A stretch of 64,000 bases of DNA from Lates calcarifer (Eukaryota; Chordata; Actinopteri; Centropomidae). The translations under genes were made by a program, and so were the position numbers. This document shows positions 13,441-26,136 of the stretch, in pieces. The stretch's first letter is position 1; every line of letters begins with the position of its first letter. The notes beneath the pieces were generated by a model. The model saw nothing but the letters and a program-made list of their open reading frames with translations. It did no database searches and had not been told where the DNA came from. Location of the stretch: assembly GCF_001640805.2 (NCBI RefSeq), contig NC_066847.1, positions 24,853,504 to 24,917,503 on the forward strand, given 5' to 3'.

Positions 13441-15903
13441 CAGTACAGTAGCTGGCTGGCTGTACTGTTGCAACACAGCAGTCAGCTGAGGCCATCAATC
13501 AATTATCAAACACTGTCAACTGCAGTCTTTTTGTCATGTCAAATAGCTGTGTGTATTTGTGGGAGGGGTGAATGGGTGTATAAGGGAGTGTGCTCACAGC
13601 CGTCATCACCTCAGTGACCATGCACACATTCACCACATGCACATACGCATATATACACACATGCATGCACAAAATACACACAGGTACTTCTCATAACTGT
13701 CAAGAATCTCACTTTGAATACCCTTCGTATGTGAAAACTATTCCAAGATACTTAACACTTTATTACCTTACTGCATCTCAATTGCATGACTGAAATGATT
13801 ACAGTGGGGCAACCAGGAGTGTTTATTCTATAGAATAGACCAGGTGTTCATCGTAAACCTTAGCTTGTAGACCCATATTTACCCTGTTCTACAGTATTTC
13901 TGAAGCAGATGTTGTGTTATTTCAGCAGATGCTTCTTTATTCCTTTTCACTGATAAGCACTTAATTATTCTATACATGAACATATTAACATGTAGCGTGA
14001 GTGATGGAAGTGTTTGAACAGAGACAGATCACAGATGGACCAGAGAAGTTTGAATAATTAGTGAACCAACATGTGATCTCGGTAGCAGTTATGAATAAAA
14101 TATCTAATATATCTGAATTATTTATTATTATAATTTTTAACATGACCTTATTTATAGAGTTATGAAACACATAATGGCGGTGCTCAGTATATCAGAACAT
14201 TTCAAGTACACAGAGGCCTCTGAAGATGTCTCTCTAAGGAACACTACCATCTCTGCCTGCTAGTCTGTGTGAAATAACAGGAAATTGCTGTGCCCTTGAC
14301 TCTGAAGTGTCCAGTCTGGAAAGACAGACAGACAGAAAGAGGAGAGGATGAACTCAGGCACCTGCCATAAAAACAAGCCTGTTATTTTCCCCTCACCTCC
14401 TTCCTCTTCCTCTCTCCTCCTCTCCTGCTCTATTCCTCAGCCCTTCTGAGGGGAGAGCTGTGACATGCCCCCCCCCCCAATCTTCCAGCTCAGCTCTGTA
14501 GGTGGTGGTATTAGTACAGGATATAACGGAGCCAGGCTTGGTCCCATTTGGATGGGATTTATTTCTGTATAAGTGCTGGTCAGTGACTACCACACCACCA
14601 TAGTGCATTATGTACTGTATGTGAGTAATCTTTGCCTAATTCAGTTATATTTATTCATTCATAATTACCTACTGTTTTTCGGGGCACATGCTTGTCAGGT
14701 TAAGTCAGAGCACCTTGTTTTTTAAATGTGTATCTCTGAGTAGACAGCAGTGCAATCAAGCACCATCTCATTTGAATAAAATGACTGGCATGTCCTTGTC
14801 TGTGCAAATTACAATTAAGTAGTTGCACAATATGTAATGCCTTTACTGTAAATAGGATTAATATTGAAACTTTACCAGAATACAACAAATATTGTAACAA
14901 TCCAAAAGCTGGAAACATGTCGTGTTTATTGAGCAGCAGAACATCTTGAGGCCTAAAAAAAACAGAACAGTTGTGGTTGGTGGTGTGCATCCTCACTGAA
15001 TGAAAGTAAGAAACCGAGAATGTGTGTCTTGTCATTGTACTTGTCAAAAAGATGCAGCCTAGGTCAGGAAGTCAGTTAGGAAGAATGATCTACTGTGACC
15101 CTGCCTGAACCATAAAAGCAGAAGCTTCCTCCACCTTGCTGTTGTTTTTACTCCTTTTTGCCTCCCTCTGTCCAGTCAGAGCCAGACAGGCAGCAACCTC
15201 CTCCACCTTATTGTCCCTGTCATCATTTTTATTCCTACAACTGCTCCAAGAACAGAAGTCCTTCCTCTCGCTCTTATTTCTTTTCTAATTTTTTTCTACT
15301 TTTATCTAACCTAGGCTGGTTGTGAAGTAATCTTAAACATGAAATTAGAATCCAAAAAGTCATTATTCCAAAAATAAAATCAGTAGATGAAGCAGCATAT
15401 CTGAAGCTGATTTTGTTGCACGGGTTTCTCACCTTCTGTATCCATTCCTCCTATTTCATGAACCACCTCTCTTCAGCCTCCTCCACATCTCCCTGTTCTG
15501 AGGGGCTTTTTCAAAACAGCTTTTAGACAGTGTGATTTAAAGTGGGAAGCGATTTCTTCTTCTATCTCTTTGACTTTCTTCCTGCACTCCAAATTGTTCT
15601 TGTTTGTTCTTTAAACCTTTGTCCAATTTGTTCATATCCTGTTTCTCAGTAAAGTCCTGTTTTCATTAACCAGTTTTCCTTTCCTCCTCCCTGCTTAGAT
15701 CCTATCTGCAAAGGCTGTTGTTCTGCCCTTTCACGATTGCATTTAATGAGCCCAGCCTTAGGTTGTCTCCTTAGTCAAAAGGAGACCTTGTGTAAATGTG
15801 CATATCTGAGGTGGGAGGCACCTCTGAAGCTTTAATGGCTTTGGCTGCATCTCCAGACTCCAACCAAATATATACATATGTACATGGAGTTTTTAGCTAA
15901 AAA

Positions 15904-15930
15904 CACAGGTCACAGTGACAGTGACCTGTG
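15904..15930. promoter_or_regulatory. Nuclear-receptor-type inverted repeat
   Basis: CACAGGTCAC and its exact inverse GTGACCTGTG flank AGTGACA. The arms carry AGGTCA/TGACCT half-sites, and the inner sequence gives AGGTCACAGTGACAG, an estrogen-response-element-like site with two mismatches. No functional evidence. Confidence 0.3.
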
Positions 15931-16937
15931 CTACAACTGAAACTGATCATATGAGCACCTGAAAATATTGCTGCAGAGAGTAATATTTTCATGTAATGAA
16001 GCTTTTGGATGATGTGGGAAAGAAGGTATCTGCAGCCCTCTGGTATGGAAAGTCATATATAGGCTGTTAGAAACCACATGCTGTCAAACATGCTTTTCTG
16101 TTTCTTTAAATAGTGGTATATGAGTGAATGTGTATGTATGTGCAATGCAAATATGTATCAGTCTACATTTCTGTGTATGTGTATATGTGTGTGTTTCAGG
16201 GTTTTCTTAGGACAGTAGATAGCTGGTGGTTATTGAACCAAAATTGCCAACAAATTAACAATCAGTCCACCCACAGGTAATGTATGGCCTTCAAATTTTA
16301 GTAATTTAGTAAGGATGAGGACATGATTTGCCATGATTTTAGTTTTCAAGCACTTCAGGCTTTTTGACATTTTGTGGTCATTTTTGCATTCTTGTGACCA
16401 TAAATTGTAATTGTAGATGTGCAGAATTTTGTTTTGGCTTGATGTTTTGTGTTATTGTGGCAACAGTCACTGGCAAGTTTTGACACTATGTTTACTAAGT
16501 TCAATATGTTTAATCCAACAGACAGTATGCTTAATCCAACCAAACTGGTCTGATACTATTAGACATTACTGAATTTACTTCCTCTGCATCAACTGAGTGT
16601 TGAGAACAGCAAATTTTAAAGGTTTAGAAACTGGAGAAAGGTTGAATCACTATGTAGTATTTCAAGTCAGATTTTGCTGATTCTACCGTGGAGCAAAATG
16701 GTTCTGGAGACTGAAAAATAGAACAACATGGGAACATAGGGTCAGTTACAGCGGTGTGATATCATTTGAGGATGTGTCATTCACCTGATGAAGACTAAGG
16801 AAACGTAAACACAAGTGACAACCTCTTTAAAACTTCTCTCCCTGACTTAATCTGTCTGTCTTGCCCTCACCCCCAACACCCCACCCTGCTCCACCTCGCT
16901 CTCTGTCACACACACACACACACACACACGTTGTCAG

Positions 16938-16991
16938 TACTGACTGCCATCTCCCTCTTCACACCTGTGAAGAGGGAGATGGCAGTCAGTA
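16938..16991. repeat. 54-bp near-perfect palindrome
   Basis: Arms 16938-16963 and 16966-16991 are exact reverse complements (26 bp each) around a central CC; the left arm begins TACTGACTGCCATC. It directly follows a (CA)n tract. The perfection implies recent origin, for example by template switching, or an assembly artefact. Confidence 0.9.
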
Positions 16992-17704
16992 ATTGGTGAG
17001 AAAGCACTTTGCCACTTTGCTGGATGGAAGATAGATTGCATCCAATATGTTTCTAATACGGCGGAAGACAGAGAATAGAAATCATATTCATCCTTGTTAC
17101 AGAAACCCAAAGGCAAACTCAAAAGTGAAAAATGAAATGAAATGCCTCCTGTGACTGGCTTTTCTAATATAATGTACTCAAAAAAAACTGCTCATTTAGG
17201 GATAATGGTGAATAACCAAAATATTTGTTAGCATGCCAAGCAAATTACTACAAATTATGAAGGATAGTAATTTTATGTCCCATGAAATCATCTGAGGTCT
17301 GCGTGACAGCTAGAGAAATTGCTTTTCATACATACTGCATAATATTTAGAAAATATACAGAAGTTAAGGCACAGGTGCTGAATAGTAAAAACACAACAGG
17401 AAACACAACTTACACATACATTCAGCTGTATTCACCAAGTGTCTTACCACATCAGAAGGAGTCCTAAATGGCACCAAAGGTTCCTGGAAAGGTTTCCTCT
17501 CAAAAGCTGTTCACACTAAAATTAGTTGATAGATTCAGAGAAATAAAAAGTGAAATGACAAGGCTGACCCTGTTGCTATGAAATTATCATGTTTCTGAAT
17601 TAATTTACATACAGTGTTTGCAGTGATTGGTTGACAGGTGACCAGTCTGTGTCAGGGAATGTGATAAAAAAAAAAAAATTCACACAATACACAGGAGAGT
17701 GAAA

Positions 17705-18215
17705 AGGCGCTAGATTGGATAACATTAAACTAGATTAGATTATTAAATTAGGATTCATACAAAATTAAACTACAAATAATTTTAAAATTAGATTAATAGC
17801 TAAATCAAATGACAAATAAAATAAAAAATTGAATTAAATAAATTTTAAATAATTGAATTTATCTAATGTAATAATTAAAATTAAATTAAGTTAAAAACGC
17901 ATTAAGTTAAATTCAGATAAATTACAAATCATTAAAGGTTTAATATTAATGTAAGAATTAAGGCTGTGATTCATTTGAATAAAATAATAATAATAATTTT
18001 AGAAATCAAATTAAAACCTAACAAATACAAATAATAGATTTAATTGATATTCAATTTAATTTAATTTTAAAATATTTTACAATGAAATTAAAATAAATAA
18101 AAGAAAATTTAAATAACTTGTAATAAATTGAAAAAACTAAGTTGTAATAGATTTAAAAATAATGGTTTAAATTATTTTACATTAAAAATTAAATCAAATG
18201 ATTTTTTTTAAAAAA
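17705..18215. repeat. Extremely AT-rich degenerate tract
   Basis: About 510 bp built almost only of A and T in loosely repeated ATTAAA/AAATTAA/TTTAAAT words, with very few G or C. It is likely a decayed AT-rich minisatellite. No ORF or regulatory motif is recognisable. Confidence 0.75.
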
Positions 18216-18637
18216 AAATACAGTATGGAATTCAGTAACATTAAGCTGTGGAGAAACTACCTTCACTAGATTGTTTTGATTTACTTGTGTACTGTGATTC
18301 ATACTGAGTCATCCACCATTTAAAAATTAATTACTGTACTATACTGTGCAAGGTTTGACTGATTATGAGCAGATCTTAGGGACTTATAAGTCCTTTGGAC
18401 TGACTCTAATTTACCACAGTCTTAGGACCCAGTTTTGAAGAGTTTCTCTTAACTAAGCTACATTTAGATTTGGGAACAGCTCTTATTCATCATAAGATTG
18501 AAAGAGGTGTGTTCTTTCTCTCTCTCTTTCTTGCTTTCTTTCCCCCTCCCTCTCTTACTTTGACCCTGACCCTGATATTGACTGACTGCAACATCAAGCA
18601 TGTGAAGGAGCAGAGCTCAACTTCCGTTATGTCAAAA

Positions 18638-18639
<2 letters not shown>

Positions 18640-18669
<30 letters not shown>
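18640..18669. repeat. (GT)n microsatellite
   Basis: About 15 GT units; an interrupted CA tract follows 150 bp on. Confidence 0.9.
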
Positions 18670-18672
<3 letters not shown>

Positions 18673-18819
18673 GGAGGTAGTGAATCTCAAGAGACATGAG
18701 CCACACACACAGGCTGCCGCCTCATCACCTGAGGTTCACTCCTGGGATCCTTCCATGTGTGTCATCCGTGCAGTCTGCTTGGGATTTTTGTCTCAAGAGA
18801 ACCATGACACACCCACACC

Positions 18820-18858
18820 CACACACACACGCACGCACACACACACACACACACACAC
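18820..18858. repeat. (CA)n microsatellite
   Basis: CA units interrupted by GCACG variants. Confidence 0.9.
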
Positions 18859-21800
18859 TCCCAAGAGTAAGGGGTGGAGGTGACAAGGTGACACCATGTC
18901 TCTCTGATACCTGGTTTCTGTCAGAGCTCAGTGACAACTGGTCACCTCTGACTGGACACACACACAAACACACTCAAACACACACATATACATGTAAATA
19001 CACATAGATCATGCAGACTTGACACATCTGCCCACCCACCCACATACAAACATCAAATGTGCAGATGAACTCAGGTATATGCACAGAAATGCATTAATGC
19101 AGGAATACGCACACAGAGACACACACATCGCACTGTTCACACATCCATTTCTTATTTAAACCACTCTACAACAGAGCATGGCAGACTGAGGTATTCTCTG
19201 AGGTGACCAGTCGTCCACTGCAGTGACACAGAACGGTGTCTCACACTGTGACACTTTACACATGAAGGTCACATGCCATATGTCATAAGAATTTTAATAT
19301 GCATGTGCCACATGAAGTGTGTTTTGCTGTTAACTCTCAGAATGACAGCGAGAATATTATTATTGTGTCAGCAGCCTGAACCTTTTAAACCCTGCTACAG
19401 CCTGTTCATTGTGTTCCAGTATCACTTTTTTAGGATCAAACTGTATAATTACATTCTCGGTTACTGCAATAGCATACAAATCTGTATAATTTTTAAAGGT
19501 AAATTTGGGTAATTTCATGTACCATTTCTGATGGAGCAGACTATTTGAATACCTTAAATGTTGCATGTATACTGTACCTAGCTGTTGTCATGCCATATTG
19601 AATTGTTGAAGCCTTTGCTTTGCCACACAGGCTCAATGTCTTTGTTTAGAGACAGAAATATAGATTATGGCTAACTTACACATGCCTCTGAAGCTGACAG
19701 TGTTGCTATGCAACGAGTACACTTTTGGGCAGAGAAATGGTAATGCAATAAAACAATGCTAATGAACAAAACACTTGTACATAATTTACAGCCCCACTGA
19801 TGCTGAAACTTTGTTTAAGGCTTTTAGAAAAATGTGGTCATTGAATATTCTGCAGTGCTTTTATACATACATGTGTTCTCTGAAGTAACAACTCGATTCA
19901 AATAACACTGCAAATATAGGATATATTTGTGAATGCAGTGATCTTACACGTATTGGTTTGTCACATATTTACCTGCTGAATGAATGTGTGTGTGTGTGTG
20001 TGTGTCTGTCTGTGTGTTTCACTTAATCACTACCTTGATAGTTTAGCCCTGCCTGTATTTGCTCTCCCAGAAACAGAAACAACCTTGAAATGCGACAGAT
20101 GTTCAAATTCACCTTGCTGAACTTCACAAATCAAAGCTAGACCACTAATAATGAGCTCTTGTCAGTTGAGAGAGAGGTGGGATTGTGAGGGCAGAATAGG
20201 TACACACACACATACACACATTCTACAAAACGCACACCACCAATCATTAACAGCTAAGCTAGGGTCATACTTTGCAGCTGCTCTTTCTGGATAAGATAAG
20301 ACTTTGACTGCTGAGAGTGTGTGTGTGTGTCTGTGTTTTTGTGTGTGTATGTGTATTTATGTCTGCATCTTTGTCTGTATCTGTACCTGAAAACACCTGT
20401 TCAAACAAAGCTTTAGAAATATGACTGAATAAATACATTTCACATATACAGTAACCAGCCATCTGTCTCTTATGGGGTTGTAAAAGATTGTGTGTTGAAC
20501 AACTTTGATGACAGTAAAAATTTAATAAATCAAAGAGCTTAATTGTATGTACTGTAGTTTAGTGATACATGGTGTGGGCCCTGTTGTTGTATGGGTGCAT
20601 AATGTCAAAATGTTTTCATGAGGTAGAGAGTTCCCTTTTCTTTACCCGTGTCTCCACAGTGGGATGAAGGAGCAGTGGAGGGTAATCCAATGGTCTATTG
20701 CAATTTTGGTGTCAGTGTTTTACACTGTCTGCTGCCATGGTCAGCAGTGTAGTGTGCACAATGCACCAGTTTTTTTTTTTTAATTGTTGTTTTCGGTTGA
20801 CGGCAGAGTAAAGTATTCTCACCAGCATCTCTAATCCACCACTCTAATCCTACACTTTCTGCTAATTAAATCTCTATACAGCCACTGAAGGAAGCAGGTA
20901 TGTGGTCCATCTGCAGTCTCTAATTTGAGTGGCATGCATTTTCAGAGTATGATTATGAACACAAGATCCACTAGTTACCTTGATTATCTCGCACAACCAA
21001 CATCAAACTGTTGCAAAAATAGCCATGCAGATTTCTGTGTATATATCTCAGTATGTCCTACACAATGAAGATGAATGTAGTGAAAGGAATCAGGAGGTTT
21101 AGAGATGGTGACATCCCTCGGCTGCACAGGGACACATAGTTCATTACGCTCCATGAAAAATCCTGAAACAACTTTTCTTGCCTCAAGAGGGTGAATTCTG
21201 GCCAATCCCATCTCTGCGTCCTCACTACCATAACACTGGGTTACAAGGGCATATGGCTTATTTTTTAAAAAGGTCTGACAAAGGTAGTGCCTGAAGCATC
21301 ACATTTTTAATTGCAGCTGAGGTTGAGCTGTGGCTGTAATGAACAACATGATGTGGTAGAGCAAAGATCATAATTGTTTATAAAACTGAGTGGATTTTTT
21401 CTTTCAAGATGTGTTGATTACATTGTCAAACACTTTCCATGTAATTGCCCAAAACATTTTTCATTTTAATAGAACAGACTCATCATTTAATTTCTCTGAG
21501 GAATACCCACTTAATCTTTTTTGCATTTTCTACTTGTATCTCTTATATTTACTATGTCTGGGTAACCCTTTGGTTTTTCCATTGTCTTTTTATCAGTTGA
21601 CTTGTTCCAGTCAACATCTTTTGAAATTGATCAACAAATTCAAAGTTCTAGCAGGCTAAACTCTAGGCAGGATCTGCAACAGCCGGTCAATATACAGCTC
21701 CATTAATATTTAATATGGGAAGATTTTAAGTTTTTATGAAACTGACTGGATGTACTCTGAGTGGGTGGCTGGCCATATGGTGTCAGTGTTCTGAATAACA

Positions 21801-22684
21801 GATGACCTCAGATCAGATTTATCTTGAGAGGGAGATGGGGAGAGAAAAGAAAAAGAGATGGGGGTGCTTTGGCAACACTGTTCATCTAACATTCATGCCA
21901 ATAAAACAAACTAAGCTAAACTGAGCAGGGAGGGAGAGAGAGAGAGAGTGTTCAGAGACAGAAAGTAGAGGCAGAGAGCAGAGAGAGAGGAAGGAAAGAG
22001 AGACAAGTGCAGTGAATCAGTACAGGCAGGAAGAACAAAATAAAACTTACCTACCAACAGTATGACACTCAAAAATTCAAGATTTTGTTACGAAAAAGTG
22101 ACATTGCCATGGAAGCGGCAAACTATGTCAGAGCATGGGACAGCCAGAGGAGAGAAAAATGTCACTCCTCTTTTTGATATTTACTTCTCACCATTACCAT
22201 TACATTCATTTTAAAACCAACTTTTTCATTACAATATGTAGTATACTACTGTGGTGTGTCCTATCTGTAGTGTGGTGTGTGTGTACAAACCATTTGTTGA
22301 CTAATTTTCTTATATTTTGACACGTATATGTTAAACCTTGTAAAGCGTGCTTTGGCAGAAGTGAACCTTATTATGATCATTCTAATAAAGTAAATTTGAG
22401 TTTGGGAAACAGTGATCAAGAAAAGTAAAAGTAATTTGTGAAGTGAAGTACATGGGGGAGGAGAAAGAGTAGAGTGAGAAAGAGAGAGTGAGGATAGACA
22501 AAGAAAGGGAGGAGGTGGGGGAGGTTGAGCGAGAGACACCCAAAAGAACACCTGTTGAGATTAGGGTTGGCACGCGACCCACTCCAACTCGCGTGGCAGC
22601 TGCACCTCACCGGAACAATGGTAGTAAAAGAGAGAGACAGAGAAAGCGAGAGGAAAGTTTGAATGCACTACTTATCCTTTCACG

Positions 22685-22710
22685 TTGTGTGTGTGTGTGT
22701 GTGTGTGTGT
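22685..22710. repeat. (GT)n microsatellite beside a purine tract
   Basis: 13 GT units, followed at 22741-22780 by a GA-rich purine tract and at 22871-22914 by (AGAAT)n. Confidence 0.9.
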
Positions 22711-23560
22711 CTGTGTGGCATACTAATGTGTACACTGTGCGAGAGAGGGAGAGGGAGAGAGAAAGGAAGAGAGACAGAGAAGTGTAGGCAGCCAAGAAAA
22801 AGAAGTGCATTCAAGTTAACTATGAAGCCAAAACTAGGTGAAAGGTCTTATTTATCTTTGGGTTGTATAATAGAGTGGAATGGAATAGAATAGAATAAAA
22901 TACAATAGAATAGAGGACACCTGCTCACAGTAGTGAATAAGGTGTTAGCTTTAAAAGCCTGCCAGCTGTCACTCCAGGTGCACTGAGATTCCCAGAGTTT
23001 GTTGGAGGAGAGAAAAAGGTATTAAGATGTACAATACTTTTACTTTTAAAGTGACTACAGCATTAGGATTTACAGTGTGTCTGTGGTAATTATTACTGAG
23101 TTCATACTGACCTTAACACGTTCCCACTGGGTTATTTTTGCTTTACATTTATACTGTGGCTTGTTTTTAAAAACCGTAGTGTATGATTTAAAGAAGTCCT
23201 TCCTGAAGTCTAAGTTGCCCTTCAAGGCATAGCCACAGGCTTACTTACACTTTAACACTTTCCTGTGGTTCCTTATTAAAATGGCATTGAGGACCGAGTG
23301 TGAGTTTATGAGTTAACATTCTTATTTCCATTGCAGTTCTGCTCCATGAACACACAAATTGGAGCCCAATTACCCGTTGCTTTACTTGGATGCACTGCAG
23401 ATATGAGGCCATATTGAATATAATTGTACCCAGTCAAATGCATCCAGTAATGTTGGTGACTGTGCTTTCATACTAATTTCCCAGTGGTGATCCAAGTCAC
23501 CTCTGACTCTCCTTTCATTTCAATACAGAACATCTGACCATCTCTCTCTCACACTCTCTA

Positions 23561-23561
23561 A

Positions 23562-23605
<44 letters not shown>
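23561..23605. repeat. Compound (CA)n(GA)n microsatellite
   Basis: Nine CA units pass directly into about 13 GA units. A separate (CA)n follows at 23791-23815. Confidence 0.95.
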
Positions 23606-23790
23606 CCCACTTTCATTTTCATTTCCAATTCATTTCATATTTTGATGGCATTTTCATGTGCAGAAACGTGCTCTCTTGTGGTGACTGATTTCAAACCGAG
23701 CTGATTTTTACCCAACTCCAAAGTGCTTTTTTCTTCCTTTATTTCACTGCCTTTTCTACCTTACCACGGACATGGCATTCATACTTTATG

Positions 23791-23821
<31 letters not shown>

Positions 23822-24604
23822 ACAGCATCACTTGGATGCTTCCCTATCGCACAGAGACATTATGTAATTCACCCCTGGTAACTATTCTGGATGCTCGGTC
23901 TGATCCCTGTTACCCTCCCTAAATTCTCTGCAACACAGCCGAGCCTGAGTCCTCTCTGGCTCTGCGACGCCATCTAGCGACACTACAACACCGCACTGTA
24001 GCCCTCGCTTACTCTGTCTGCATGTGTCCCATGTCTTTCCTCCTTCCCTTTTTGTACCTCGCTACTGATTTAAAAGCCAAATTAACTTCTCGTCATAAAG
24101 GAAGGAGGAGATTATTATATTGTGGTCTGTTACTTTTTCCGAAAGCAAAAGATGATAACAAATTACACCTAAGAACTTGTGTTTGGTAATAACGGTAACT
24201 AGATCTGTGTAAGGCTGGCACTTAGGGTGAACAGGGCTGCGATTTTACATGAAAATGAAAAGTTTCATTGCTAACAGAGATAATGATAATGTTTTTTCCC
24301 CTTTTTACCCAATTTGCATCTTGTTTTGTGGAAAATTGGACACGGTGTCTCCATGCGTAAAAGTAGTACCTTATGCGTAAAAGCGCGGTGCCACGCGTTT
24401 TTCTGTCTAGTTTGTGTCACTACGCGGAAAAAAATGCACTTGATATCAGTTTGGAGGTGTGAGGATGTGTGCGCTCACACGAGACAGTTTACACACACAG
24501 CCGCCTGATCCTCCGCTGCCTCCCTCTCTCTCCTCTGTCTGGTGTGCTGGAGAGGGGTTGGTTCGATGTGTGTTATGGGACAAAAGACCGCCCAACCCCG
24601 CCTC

Positions 24605-24608
<4 letters not shown>

Positions 24609-24656
<48 letters not shown>
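24609..24656. repeat. (AG)n microsatellite upstream of sox4
   Basis: 24 perfect AG units about 0.9 kb before the inferred sox4 start site. A GAGA tract this close could influence promoter chromatin. Confidence 0.95.
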
Positions 24657-24658
<2 letters not shown>

Positions 24659-25379
24659 GAAAGAGCAGAGAATATAGAGCTTGGCTTGGAGCCTTTTCTC
24701 ACACCAGCCTAACGATCATGATGTGTCCAAGAGACATTTCCCTGTTTGTGACGCGCTCAGTAAGAGAGGATCAACTGTTGAACGTGGTCTAGTTTAGCAG
24801 CGTGTCGATGATACATGACCTCGGTCAGCGACTACCTGTAGCCAAACAAGAACCAATCAAACCAAACAATAATTAATCAAGCTAATTATTTAAACTATCC
24901 ACTTTTCTACTAATAATCACCACTAAAATATCCAGTACATTATATCATCATTATGCTGTATTATCATTAAAAAGCGGACCTTTAAGGTTAAGTGGTTTTA
25001 CTCCTCCTCTACATGTCGATCCATTGTAAACATTAGGTAATGCATAACTACATCAGTTACGTTACGCTATCAAGTGTTCTGGTTCCAGATTCTCCCTCCT
25101 CAGTAACATAGGTGGGAACCATTCATAGCACCAACAGAGGGCAGAGAGGAAGGTTAATATCGCAGGGGTATATTTTTCATAGGCAACACAGTGGTACAAA
25201 GTCAGTGTTAAAGTTTCCATATGGTAAAGTATACTTAGGTTCCCATATAGCTACAGTATATGTTAATAGTCTACACATGGGCTGGTAACAGACTAGAAAA
25301 GGGGGGTCCATAACATAAGCCAGTGTCTCTTTAAAAAAAATTCAAGTTTCTTGTTGTATTCTGGAATGAGGTCAGACAC

Positions 25380-25560
25380 GAGGCTCCTCATTGCACGCGC
25401 TGATTATTATTAGATTCCATTTTTGGCCAATCAGCGCTGAAGGGGGCGTGAGTTTGGCGCAGAAGCAGGGTAGCGACAGCATCCCATTGGTGGATTTTTA
25501 TCGCCGTTGTATCTCGGGAAGGGATATATTCTAGCAAGGGGGGCCGGGTCTGGAGGGCTG
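25380..25560 (+). promoter_or_regulatory. sox4 core promoter
   Basis: This CpG-enriched stretch lies 580-750 bp upstream of the sox4 ATG. In order it has a CCAAT box (25427-25431, in GGCCAATCAG), a GC/KLF-like GGGGGCGTG (25442-25450), an E2F-like TTTGGCGC (25453-25460), an inverted CCAAT (ATTGG, 25486-25490), and a TATA-like GATATATT at 25523-25530. From that spacing transcription should begin near 25550-25560. The arrangement is typical of a developmental gene promoter. The start site is inferred, not observed. Confidence 0.6.
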
Positions 25561-26136
25561 CTTGAAACTCGACTGCAGGTCTGCAGATGGAAGGCGGACA
25601 GTATAACTCGCTCTAGTTTTCTTTTTTGCCTCCCCAGCATGCATGGCTTTTGTTTCTAGGAGAGGGGACAGAGTTGATGCAGAGAAAAGCACTTACTTTA
25701 CACACTGTACTTGGGAGTCCTTTGTAAGTGGCCGGGCGCACAGTGTGGCACTCAGTCTGCGCTCTGCAGCTGCATAGACTATGTTCAGTCACCACACGGC
25801 TGAATTGATTTTATAACACAGAAGGAAGAGACTGAGAGAGAGACTGATAACAGAGTACACAGTGGAGAGTGGGCTATACTGTCCATCCTACAGAACCTGG
25901 AAATTAAACTTTTTTTCTACACATCTAGCCTTTTAAGGCTACTCTGGACTGAACTGTTACCGAGTTTACAGCACATCTCAGGAGTGAATTATTTCTTGCG
26001 CTTTTTTTACTCAGCTCAAACTGTGAAGAGGGGGAGAGAAAATAGCTGAGTTTGCTTTAAAGTGACTCGGAGGACCAAGGAGAGAGGGAGAGAAGGAGCA
26101 AGTACACCGCTCTCCCTCTGTGTGTAACTGGGCAGC
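25555..26136 (+). other. sox4 5' untranslated leader with upstream ORFs
   Basis: Inferred leader of about 580 nt. It contains several short upstream ORFs: 25587-25616 (9 codons, MEGGQYNSL), 25639-25659 (6 codons), 25643-25777 (44 codons), 25677-25727 (16 codons) and 25781-25816 (11 codons). None overlaps the main ATG. The last 300 nt before the ATG carry no comparable cluster. A leader this rich in uORFs is common in dosage-sensitive transcription factors and would be expected to dampen translation. Leader boundaries depend on the inferred start site, and a spliced leader cannot be excluded. Confidence 0.5.

Larger units (their letters stand above)
12856..16937. other. Intergenic, upstream desert
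   Basis: Holds the GT tract at 13415 and the nuclear-receptor-type palindrome at 15904, otherwise unique sequence with TC-rich patches (15130-15700). No gene seen. Confidence 0.55.
18216..25379. other. Intergenic, sox4-proximal upstream
   Basis: Microsatellite-dense. From about 23900 onward CpG frequency rises modestly (e.g. CTGCGACGCCATCTAGCGAC near 23961 and the 24350-24480 stretch), possibly a distal promoter shoulder or enhancer of sox4. No ORF of interest. Confidence 0.5.
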
